NCBI GenBank assembly: GCA_013140605.1
Contig: JABFSL010000093.1
Span: 1 to 58,741 of the forward strand
From: Anaerolineales bacterium
Lineage (GTDB): Bacteria; Chloroflexota; Anaerolineae; Anaerolineales; Villigracilaceae
Direction: 5' to 3'
DNA: 58,741 nt
The notes under the pieces are model-generated. The model saw only the letters and a program-made list of their open reading frames with translations, did no database searches and was not told the DNA's origin. The first letter of the stretch is position 1. Every line of letters begins with the position of its first letter. The translations under genes were made by a program, and so were the position numbers. This document shows positions 15,294-23,520 of the stretch, piece by piece.

Positions 15294-16646
15294 TTATGCT
15301 GCCACAACTGGAGAATATATTTGTTCTTTGATAGACGCAATATCTCTTTCCAGCTTACGATCACCTTGTTCAATTTGATCTTTGATTTTCCCTATTGCGG
15401 ACATAACCGTAGAATGGTCGCGCCCACCCAACACCTCGCCAATTTGAGGATACGAGATGTCGAATTCTACACGCAGCAAATACATTGCAATCTGACGGGG
15501 ATGAGCCACATCTTTTGTGCGGTCACGACTTAAAAGTTTTTCAACAGTGAGATTAAATTTGCGTGCCACAAGATCTACAACACGGGCAGGTTTCACGTCA
15601 CTGCGGGATGGCAACAAGTCGGCCAATGCCATTTCCACAAGGCTGGGCGTGAGTGTGGAACCGCTCAAATCTGCAAATGCAACGATACGATTCAACGCGC
15701 CTTCCAGTTCGCGGATATTGGACTGCACCTGCTTGGCAACGCTCTCCAAAATTTCATCCGAAATGTGACGGCCTGTGCGTTCGGCTTTCGAGCGCAGGAT
15801 CGCAAGGCGTGTTTCAAAATCAGGAGCCTGAATATCGGCGGTTAAGCCCCACTCAAAGCGGGAGCGCAGACGTTCTTCCAATGTGACCAATGATTTGGGA
15901 GGACGGTCAGACGAAACGATGATCTGCTTATCCTGCCCGTGCAGGGTGTTGAAAGTGTGGAAGAATTCCTCTTGAGTGGATTCCTTGCCCGCAATAAATT
16001 GAATATCATCCACCAACATCACATCCGCAGAGCGATATTTTTCGCGGAAAGCCTGTGTTGTATGGGTACGGATGGCGCTGATCATGTCATTCGTGAATTC
16101 TTCAGAGGATACATAAAGAACGGTCAGGCCGTTGGCGTGGCAGGCGTTGCCAATGGCGTGTAATAAGTGAGTTTTTCCAAGTCCCACGCCGCCGTACAGG
16201 AAGAGCGGATTATAGGCACGAGCAGGTTTCTCTGCCACGGCCTGACAAGCCGCGTGCGCAAGACGATTCCCAGAGCCGACAACATATGTGTCGAATGTGT
16301 AGCGTGGATTAAGGGTAACGTGACGCGGTTTGGGCTCAGGGGAGGTAATTTCAATCGAAGCTGAAGCAGGCTCAGGGTCGGTATGCGAATCGTTCTCATC
16401 CGCTTGAGTGACGACAAAATTTACAGACACGTTCGAGTTCATTATCCCGATCAATAAACGGCTGACTGTGCTCGCGAGTCGGCTTTCCAGCCAGTCACGC
16501 GCGTATGCATTGCGGACGCCAACAGTAATGATGCCGTTTTCGTATGATAAAGGATGCGTATCCCGCACCCAGGTATCAAAAGACGCTCTGGGCATTTCCA
16601 TTTGAAGTTGTGCCAGTACAGAATGCCATGCTTGCTCTGCGTTCAT
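15294..16646 (-). CDS. dnaA: Chromosomal replication initiator protein DnaA
   Basis: A 450-residue AAA+ initiator. Domain I begins MNAEQAWHSVLAQLQ and a variable linker spans about 85-115. The ATPase begins NPRYTFDTYVVGSGNRLAHAA and carries Walker A GGVGLGKTHLL, Walker B VMLVDDIQF and the sensor region. The C-terminal DNA-binding domain has the DnaA signature GGRDHSTV. I place the start at ATG 16646, with GAAGGAAA seven nt upstream, rather than 16679. The usual dnaN neighbour is not here; dnaA lies beside rpsB-tsf. No DnaA-box cluster is seen next to it. Confidence 0.97.
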   Translation of the reverse strand: MNAEQAWHSVLAQLQMEMPRASFDTWVRDTHPLSYENGIITVGVRNAYARDWLESRLASTVSRLLIGIMNSNVSVNFVVTQADENDSHTDPEPASASIEITSPEPKPRHVTLNPRYTFDTYVVGSGNRLAHAACQAVAEKPARAYNPLFLYGGVGLGKTHLLHAIGNACHANGLTVLYVSSEEFTNDMISAIRTHTTQAFREKYRSADVMLVDDIQFIAGKESTQEEFFHTFNTLHGQDKQIIVSSDRPPKSLVTLEERLRSRFEWGLTADIQAPDFETRLAILRSKAERTGRHISDEILESVAKQVQSNIRELEGALNRIVAFADLSGSTLTPSLVEMALADLLPSRSDVKPARVVDLVARKFNLTVEKLLSRDRTKDVAHPRQIAMYLLRVEFDISYPQIGEVLGGRDHSTVMSAIGKIKDQIEQGDRKLERDIASIKEQIYSPVVAA

Positions 16647-16792
16647 AAAATTTCCTTCGCTTAGGATTTTTAAGTACATTGAATAGCCCGCCTTGGATCG
16701 CGGCTTTGAAAAGTAAAAATGTTAATTTGTAAAATAGTTCGTGCAGGGATTCGGATGCGAGGGGCATACATCCTTTATATCAGCGTGGATAC

Positions 16793-16801
16793 ATTCTAGC
16801 A
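16793..16801 (-). promoter_or_regulatory. Extended -10 candidate for dnaA
   Basis: TGC-TAGAAT on the minus strand, about 147 bp before the dnaA start. No clear -35, as expected for an extended -10 promoter. Confidence 0.4.
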
Positions 16802-17007
16802 GATAGATCCAATAGATAACAGTCGCTTGGCCTACGTGAAGCTAAAAAGATTTGTTTTTTTAAGGTTGGCTTACGTTAAAGAAAGGTCGCGCATCCATTG
16901 ATAAACTTGTTTCGAAATAGAACGGGCGTTTCAGCCAAGCGCACCTCTGCCCATCCAACGCACCCCCATATATGGGTGTAAACAACATTTTTGGTATAAG
17001 CGGCATA

Positions 17008-17035
17008 TATCTATCTTAAAAAATCGCGATGTCAA
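17008..17035 (-). promoter_or_regulatory. Candidate distal promoter for dnaA
   Basis: A perfect -35 TTGACA (plus-strand TGTCAA, 17030-17035) and TAGATA (17008-17013) are 16 bp apart. The CCCATATATGGG palindrome lies about 32 bp downstream of the -10, within the transcribed leader, where a bound regulator could block elongation or initiation. Confidence 0.45.
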
Positions 17036-17108
17036 AGATTATTGATTCATATTAAATGAGACTCGAGTTCCCGTGACTCATTCACAGCGATTCATCGATT
17101 CGTACACT

Positions 17109-18785
17109 TCATTGTTTTATTGAACGGGGAACCCACACAAGAATGGTAGTCCCCTCGCCACTTACTGCCGAAATATCGATATCGCCGCCGACTGCATGGG
17201 CACGTGTTTGCATATTTGCGAGTCCATGTCCGATGGATGTTTGCATGCGGTCAATATCAAAGCCTTTACCATCATCACGGATCTCAAGCAGAGCGCGTTC
17301 ACTGGTCGTCCAGATGGCAACTTGAACATTTTTTGCCTTTGCATGCTTGGCGGCATTGGCTAATGCTTCCTGACAGATGTGAAATAATGCCAATGACTGT
17401 GTATGCGGCAGGTCTTTCAGGTCAGAATCGGGGCCGGTGAAATTCACTTCAGAGAAAGTATGGGCGCGATATTCAGCGATCAAACGTTTAATGCCGATCA
17501 ATAGGCCTTCATTACCAAGTTGACGCGGCCTGAGATCAAGAATATAAGCGCGAATATCACGAATTGCCTGGTTTAATCCATCAATGGCGTGATGAATGCG
17601 GTCTTTGGCTGATTGCGGATCATCCTTCAATGTAAGTTGTACGCCTTCAAGCGCCAGCCCCACCCCATAAATGGATTGAATGATGCCGTCATGCAAGTCC
17701 ATGCCGATGCGGTCACGCTCCTCCAATACGGCCAGCCGCCGCGCATTGGAATGCAAGCGGGCATTTTCTATCGCAAGACCAGCCCAGGCACCCACTGCCA
17801 CCAACATTTGAACATTTCTCTCATCAAACGGATCGTTCGTTCGGGTGGCAACGCTCATCACGCCCATCAGATTTTCGCCAGAGAGCAGCGGAACGCATGC
17901 AATTTGCTGAAAACCAGCTTCCACAACAGCATCGCGTAGAAAGTTCGAGTCAGCAGCCAACTGCCTGCCGACCAAAGGCTTGCGGCTCTTGGCAACAATG
18001 CCCGGGTAGCCATCGCCGACATTAAAGATATTGCGCGTCCAAAATGCCTCGGCGGCCTGCCCGCGATGCAAAACCATGCGAAGCGTGTTCTTATCCTCTT
18101 CCAGAAGAAAAATATCGCCAGCCTCGACCTTCATGTAGTTCATCACAAGCCCAAGGGTCTTATTAAGAATCTCGTCCAGTTCCAGGCTTGAGGTCAGGGT
18201 GGATGCGATGCCGTTAAGCAGTCCCATATCCACATTGCGACGGGTCAGCGCCAGATCGCGTTCCTTCATCTGTTCGTATAAACGCGCGTTCGTGATGGCT
18301 GTGGCCGCATAAGAAGCCAGCATTTGGATCAGCATCTCATCATCCGCGGTAAATTCAACGGCATCTATTTTTTCGGTCAGGTAGATCTGACCCAACTGTT
18401 TGTCACCCGTACGAATGGGAACTCCCAAAAAGGAAGCCATCTTTGGATGAAATACCGGGAATCCCACAGAATGCGGATGATCTGATATCACTGGAATACG
18501 CAAAGTTGCCTTGGTATTCATCAACTCACCGATCAGGCCATGCCCAACAGGCGGATGAGGAATTTTCTTGATCTGCGAATCGGTCATGCCGACAGTAATG
18601 AACTTCTTCAGTTTGCCTTCATCATCCAAAATCCCCAACGCGGCATACCGTGCGTCAACCTGCTCACAAGCAGTGGATACAATTCGCTCGAGCAAAGTTT
18701 CAAGTGAAACATCCTTGACCAATTCCAAGCTTGCGCGATGAAGCGCGAGCAAACGATCCTGCAGCTGTTCACGGGTTAGAAGCAT
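17109..18785 (-). CDS. Sensor histidine kinase, two GAF domains and HisKA_3 (NarL-type partner)
   Basis: A 558-residue kinase without membrane helices, so probably cytoplasmic. GAF1 (about 12-165) contains DARYAALGILDDEGKL and VGFPVFHPKMASFLG, close to the DevS/DosT GAF type. GAF2 spans about 195-350. The dimerisation domain has ERDRIGMDLHDGIIQSIY, with the phospho-acceptor His in LHDG. The HATPase has ALANAAKHAKA and GHGLANM. DevS-type GAFs bind haem and sense oxygen, NO or CO; whether this one does is not known. No response regulator is adjacent. ATG 18785 follows TATAAT by 6 nt, suggesting a leaderless transcript; an ORF extension to 18860 exists but is not preferred. It diverges from mvaA. 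Confidence 0.87.
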   Translation of the reverse strand: MLLTREQLQDRLLALHRASLELVKDVSLETLLERIVSTACEQVDARYAALGILDDEGKLKKFITVGMTDSQIKKIPHPPVGHGLIGELMNTKATLRIPVISDHPHSVGFPVFHPKMASFLGVPIRTGDKQLGQIYLTEKIDAVEFTADDEMLIQMLASYAATAITNARLYEQMKERDLALTRRNVDMGLLNGIASTLTSSLELDEILNKTLGLVMNYMKVEAGDIFLLEEDKNTLRMVLHRGQAAEAFWTRNIFNVGDGYPGIVAKSRKPLVGRQLAADSNFLRDAVVEAGFQQIACVPLLSGENLMGVMSVATRTNDPFDERNVQMLVAVGAWAGLAIENARLHSNARRLAVLEERDRIGMDLHDGIIQSIYGVGLALEGVQLTLKDDPQSAKDRIHHAIDGLNQAIRDIRAYILDLRPRQLGNEGLLIGIKRLIAEYRAHTFSEVNFTGPDSDLKDLPHTQSLALFHICQEALANAAKHAKAKNVQVAIWTTSERALLEIRDDGKGFDIDRMQTSIGHGLANMQTRAHAVGGDIDISAVSGEGTTILVWVPRSIKQ

Positions 18786-18791
18786 ACAGAC

Positions 18792-18797
18792 ATTATA
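18792..18797 (-). promoter_or_regulatory. -10 box for leaderless kinase transcript
   Basis: TATAAT on the minus strand ends 6 nt before ATG 18785. No ribosome binding site intervenes. Confidence 0.5.
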
Positions 18798-18860
18798 ATC
18801 AATACGTTGCTTTTTGATAGAATTTGAAAGGTAGCCAAACCTATACTTGGGATAACTCAC

Positions 18861-20140
<1,280 letters not shown>

Positions 20141-20144
<4 letters not shown>

Positions 20145-20212
20145 GGGCGGGGCTTGTCCCCGCCCGCTTGTTGGGCAAACACAAACAGGGCGACCACAAG
20201 GGTCGCCCCTAC
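20141..20212. repeat. GTAGGGGCG palindromic element
   Basis: Terminal inverted repeats GTAGGGGCG (20141-20149) and CGCCCCTAC (20204-20212) enclose two inner hairpins, GGGCGGGG/CCCCGCCC and GGCGACC/GGTCGCC. Noncoding. It overlaps the last codon and stop of mvaA and separates it from the MerB-like gene. Confidence 0.7.
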
Positions 20213-20222
20213 GAGAACAACC

Positions 20223-20930
20223 ATGAACGATACCCTCCTCTGGCAAACTCGTACTTTTGTCTACAGTCACTTCGCGGATACCACCCATCCGCCCAGTGTG
20301 GACGAAACCGCCGCGCACTTTAATATCACAACAAATGAAGCCAGCGGACTTTACAAGGAATTACACAATCGCCATGCGTTCTTCCTCGAACCAGAGACGT
20401 TGACCATCCGCATGGCAAATCCATTCTCTGGGATTCCCACAGACTTCAAAGTCCATGCGAATGGGAAAACCTATTTTGCCAACTGTGCCTGGGATATGCT
20501 CGGAATCCCCGCCGCACTGCACTGTGACGCGGTCATTGACGCAGTTTGCACAGAAAGCAATGAAACGGTGAAACTGGAAGTAAAAAACGGAAACATTTAT
20601 GCTCTCGGCGGCGTCCCCGCCGCCGAGGACGGCGATGGGAGCAGTTTATTAGTCCATTTCCCCCTGCCCTTCGCCCGCTGGTATGATGACCTGGTCTTTA
20701 CCTGAGCAAACATACTTCTCTTCCGGTCGGAAGAATGGATTGACAAATGGTGCAAGCGAAACAATCTCGAACGCGGCGAGCTCATCACAATCAACCAGGT
20801 TTGGGGGCTTTCCAAACTTTGGTATCACAACCGCCTGTCCATGGATTTTCACGGGCGAAGCAGCGAACAGGTTGCAGAAATTTTCAGGCAGGCTGGGTTG
20901 ACGTCAAAATTTTGGCGTGTAAAGCGGTAG
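20223..20930 (+). CDS. MerB-like (alkylmercury lyase family) protein, candidate selenoprotein with UGA at residue 161
   Basis: Read through the TGA at 20703-20705, the frame codes for 235 residues ending at TAG 20928. The N-terminal region (about 10-70) is a winged-helix domain like that of MerB. Residues 88-91, CAWD, match the catalytic Cys96-x-x-Asp99 of MerB. The TGA is codon 161, after DDLVFT and before ANILLFRSEEWIDKWC, the place where related proteins have the second catalytic Cys (Cys159 in MerB; family alignment from memory). Downstream codons keep frame for 74 sense codons with family-like sequence. A hairpin with a GGTC loop begins 13 nt after the TGA, as in bacterial SECIS elements. 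MerB cleaves carbon-mercury bonds; the substrate here is unknown. The alternatives are a 160-residue truncated protein or a nonsense pseudogene. No sel genes are in the window. Confidence 0.75.
20706..20741 (+). promoter_or_regulatory. Candidate bacterial SECIS element
   Basis: TCTTCC (20719-20724) pairs perfectly with GGAAGA (20729-20734) around the tetraloop GGTC (20725-20728). The loop starts 19 nt after the TGA; in E. coli fdhF the corresponding GGUC loop starts 18 nt after its UGA. Below the 6-bp stem, C20718 can bulge and T20717 pair with A20735, giving a 5'-side bulge as in the SelB-binding stem of E. coli. The lower helix is irregular. Binding by SelB is inferred. Confidence 0.65.
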
Positions 20931-21058
20931 ACAAGGAAATAGGTAAACAAGTCCGTTTCAATCCGCGAGTCCGTGATAGAGTCCGTTGAAAACCGCAAGC
21001 AGGGTTAACATCAAAGTTTTGGTATATACAGAAATAAGACAAATGAACTGAGATACTT

Positions 21059-21814
21059 ATGGAAATATTAAGAGATCCTTTTTGGCAATTTATAGGTGCA
21101 TTCCTTGCATTGATAGCTATTATAGTTTCAATTTACATATATCTTTTACAAAAAAACAAGAGAAGTCTGTCATATGAAATTGTAGTTAGTAGTGAATTAT
21201 TAACTACAAATGAGGAATTGCACGGAAAGATTCGTATTCTCTTTGGAAAATCTCAAATTCAAAATATCCATCTCCTTGTTATAGAGATAAGTAATGATAG
21301 TAATGGTTCGATCTTGCCTGCCGATTTTTATGAAAATTTATCGTTCATTTTCGGGGATGAAACGAAATTGCTTAGCGCAGAAATCGTTGAATGTTATCCG
21401 CCTTCGTTTAAACCAAAGTTGATGATAGCAAAAACATCTGCCGTTATCGAACCAACCCTTATAAATAGTCAGGATTACTTCAAGATTAAATTTCTACTAT
21501 CGCAGTATGATAACAAGTTCAAAATAAATGGAAGAATTGCAGGAGTCAAAAGTATTAGAAGAGTTACTACCACTAATAACGCGATGTTATCTCTCATAGC
21601 ATTACCTCTTTTAGGGATTTTACTTGCAATCAGTTTAGTATTAATTACTTGGTCCTCTCATAATCTTTTCTCACCACTTTTTTTTCTCGTTTATGCTCCG
21701 CTAAACTTAATTATTCTAATCATGAGCTATTACATATATTTTAGAAATAGAAGAAAAATATTTTGGGGAGTTAAGAAAAGGAACGATGAACACAAGAAGA
21801 ATAATATTACATAA
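21059..21814 (+). CDS. AT-rich hypothetical membrane protein
   Basis: A 251-residue protein of no recognised family. One N-terminal hydrophobic helix (about 8-30) is followed by a basic stop-transfer (QKNKRS), a beta-rich soluble domain of about 145 residues, a pair of hydrophobic helices (about 182-202 and 207-228) and a very basic tail (RNRRKIFWGVKKRNDEHKKNN). Its codon use is strongly AT-biased and unlike the GC-rich genes on either side, so it is probably a recent acquisition. It separates the MerB-like gene from HMG-CoA synthase and ends 10 bp before it. The ribosome binding site is weak. Function unknown. Confidence 0.65.
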   Translation: MEILRDPFWQFIGAFLALIAIIVSIYIYLLQKNKRSLSYEIVVSSELLTTNEELHGKIRILFGKSQIQNIHLLVIEISNDSNGSILPADFYENLSFIFGDETKLLSAEIVECYPPSFKPKLMIAKTSAVIEPTLINSQDYFKIKFLLSQYDNKFKINGRIAGVKSIRRVTTTNNAMLSLIALPLLGILLAISLVLITWSSHNLFSPLFFLVYAPLNLIILIMSYYIYFRNRRKIFWGVKKRNDEHKKNNIT

Positions 21815-21823
21815 GGAACGTAA

Positions 21824-22903
21824 ATGACAACCCCTCAACCTCACTCCCCCACACTCCTCAAACCCGTCAAGCCTGTTGGCATTATCGGCTACGGCGCGTA
21901 CGTACCGCGTTATCGCCTGCCCGCCAAAGAAGTCGCGCGCGTATGGACAGGCAAAACCAGCGGACTTCCCATCAAAGAGAAAGCTGTGCCCGGCCTCGAC
22001 GAAGACGTGATCACCATGTCCATTGAAGCGGCGCGCAATGCCATGCTCCGCGCACAAATTGACCCGACAGAACTACGGGCAGTTTGGGTCGGGTCAGAGT
22101 CGCACCCGTATGCGGTCAAACCAACATCCACGTTGGTCGCCGAAGCAATCGGCGCAGTCCCCAACACCCAAGCCGCAGATTGGGAATTCGCCTGCAAAGC
22201 CGGCACCGAAGCCCTCGTCGCCGCAATGGGATTGGTCGGCTCGGGCATGGGTCATTACGCCATGGCCATCGGCATGGACACCGCCCAAGGCAAGCCCGGC
22301 GACGCGCTCGAATACACCGCGGGCGCGGGCGGCGGCGCGTACATCGTCGGCCCCGCTGAAGAGTCGCTGGCGATCATCAACGCTTCATATTCCTACGTCA
22401 CCGACACGCCCGATTTCTGGCGGCGCGAATATCAAAAGTATCCCGAGCACGGCATGCGTTTCACGGGCGAGCCCGCCTACTTCAAACACATCACCGAAGC
22501 CGCCACCCATCTCATGGAAGCCAGCGGCACCACCGCCAAAGATTACAAGTGGGCAATCTTCCATCAGCCGAACACAAAATTCCCGCAGCGTGTCGCGGGT
22601 CAACTCGGATTTTCTGCGGAACAGATTCAACCCGGACTTTTAGTCCACACGATTGGGAATACATATGCAGGCGCAGCCATGATCGGCCTGACAGCGACTC
22701 TCGACATCGCCCAGCCCGGTGACAGAATCCTCGTCGTCTCTTTCGGCTCGGGAGCTGGCTCAGACGCCTTTGACATTCTCGTCACTGACAAAGTCACCGC
22801 CCGCCAAAGTCTCGCCGTGAAGACACAGGAATACATTGCACGCAGAACAGAAATTGATTATGCAACTTATGTAAGGTATCGCGGCAAGTTGGCGATGAAG
22901 TAA
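21824..22903 (+). CDS. Hydroxymethylglutaryl-CoA synthase, archaeal type
   Basis: A 359-residue thiolase-superfamily enzyme that condenses acetyl-CoA with acetoacetyl-CoA to HMG-CoA. After a 16-residue leader the protein starts [28 protein letters not shown], the nucleophile region [12 protein letters not shown] (Cys), the His-bearing [11 protein letters not shown] and the Gly-rich [11 protein letters not shown] follow. The sequence resembles archaeal HMG-CoA synthases more than the longer eukaryotic or Firmicutes type. In archaea this enzyme forms a complex with thiolase and a DUF35 protein; the thiolase is 600 bp downstream and a DUF35 protein is at 37606. Confidence 0.93.
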   Translation: MTTPQPHSPTLLKPVKPVGIIGYGAYVPRYRLPAKEVARVWTGKTSGLPIKEKAVPGLDEDVITMSIEAARNAMLRAQIDPTELRAVWVGSESHPYAVKPTSTLVAEAIGAVPNTQAADWEFACKAGTEALVAAMGLVGSGMGHYAMAIGMDTAQGKPGDALEYTAGAGGGAYIVGPAEESLAIINASYSYVTDTPDFWRREYQKYPEHGMRFTGEPAYFKHITEAATHLMEASGTTAKDYKWAIFHQPNTKFPQRVAGQLGFSAEQIQPGLLVHTIGNTYAGAAMIGLTATLDIAQPGDRILVVSFGSGAGSDAFDILVTDKVTARQSLAVKTQEYIARRTEIDYATYVRYRGKLAMK

Positions 22904-22910
22904 ATATTCG

Positions 22911-23046
22911 CTGGTTGAGTAGCCCTGAGGCGATAGCCGAAGGGCGTATCGAAACCAGCAATTTCATGTAAACAAAAAATTATAAATAAGCTTGAAACTG
23001 GTGGTTTCGATACGGCGACGGACGAACTCGTCGCCTACTCAACCAC
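22911..23046. repeat. GGTTGAGTAG palindromic element
   Basis: The left arm GGTTGAGTAG...GTATCGAAACCAG and the right arm TGGTTTCGATAC...CTACTCAACC are inverted copies bordering an AT-rich centre. Within each arm, short self-complementary segments occur. Noncoding, between HMG-CoA synthase and the lipoprotein/thiolase genes; it ends about 17 bp before the ATG at 23064. Confidence 0.75.
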
Positions 23047-23063
23047 CGAGGTAGAAATCAAAT

Positions 23064-23116
23064 ATGACCGAAGTTATCATCGCAGGTATCGGACAAACAG
23101 AAGTCGGCGAGCATTG
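23064..23116 (+). repeat. 53-bp direct repeat of thiolase 5' end (second copy 23521-23573)
   Basis: The two segments share about 45 of 53 bases. They encode TEVIIAGIGQTEVGEH and TDVVIAGIGQTPVGEH. Differences are mostly synonymous or conservative, so the duplication is old and was under coding selection for some time. Confidence 0.8.
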
Positions 23117-23513
23117 CATTGGTCCACGTTATCTTGTAACTGCCGCCATCATACTTATCTTGTCCATAACATTGGTTGGATGTACTGCAACTCCCACAGA
23201 ACCCGCCCTCGCCGATTCCTTCTTCTCAGGCCAGGCATTTCTCGACTCAAATGGCAACGGTCAGATTGACTCAGAAGATACGCCTGTGGCAAATGCGACA
23301 TTCATCGTTACCCTTCAAAACGGCGGAGAGTTCGGCGGTCAAACAGACGACACAGGCAAAGCCTTCATCACCATTCCAGCGAGTGTGGAATATCCTGTAA
23401 CGGTTCGAATGGAAGCGCCCAAAGACAGCGCGTTGATATTACTTGAACCTTCAACCCTCACCTTGTCAGAACAAACAGGTGAAACCGTAAAATTTCTATT
23501 TTCTTCAAAGTGA
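23064..23513 (+). CDS. Lipoprotein fused to a duplicated thiolase 5' end
   Basis: A 149-residue frame in two parts. Residues 1-17 (MTEVIIAGIGQTEVGEH) nearly repeat the thiolase N-terminus encoded 457 bp downstream. From about residue 23 there is a lipoprotein signal, with hydrophobic core VTAAIILILSITL and lipobox LVGC. The mature part contains DSNGNGQIDSEDTPVANATF, the calcium-loop and strand pattern of SdrD/Cna-B-like beta domains. As annotated, the signal peptide carries a non-native N-terminal extension; the original start may be lost, or a downstream non-ATG codon may be used. GAGGTAGAAATC precedes the ATG. Whether it is still exported is uncertain. Confidence 0.6.
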   Translation: MTEVIIAGIGQTEVGEHCIGPRYLVTAAIILILSITLVGCTATPTEPALADSFFSGQAFLDSNGNGQIDSEDTPVANATFIVTLQNGGEFGGQTDDTGKAFITIPASVEYPVTVRMEAPKDSALILLEPSTLTLSEQTGETVKFLFSSK

Positions 23514-23520
23514 GAAAAAG

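Larger units (their letters stand above)
16647..17108. other. 462-bp dnaA upstream region
   Basis: No gene is supported. It holds two promoter candidates directed at dnaA and a perfect 12-bp palindrome, CCCATATATGGG (16965-16976), within CACCCCCATATATGGGTG. TTATCCACA-type DnaA boxes were looked for on both strands and not found, so there is no evidence for oriC here. Confidence 0.6.

Noticed and set aside
16576-16767. 63-residue ORF over the dnaA start
   Set aside because: It overlaps the dnaA coding region and leader, has no ribosome binding site and no family features.
16647-17108. Replication origin next to dnaA
   Set aside because: No DnaA-box cluster or AT-rich repeat array was found; the window ORF context gives no dnaN either.
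20154-20222. Longer start for the MerB-like gene at 20154
   Set aside because: The extra 23 residues are encoded by the GTAGGGGCG palindromic element and have no protein-like character.
20223-20705. MerB-like gene ending at the TGA as a normal 160-residue protein
   Set aside because: It would lack the second catalytic position and the conserved C-terminal part, which continues in the same frame.
22023-22643. 206-residue ORF within HMG-CoA synthase
   Set aside because: Arg/Pro/Ser-rich product of an alternative frame in a GC-rich gene; a shadow ORF.
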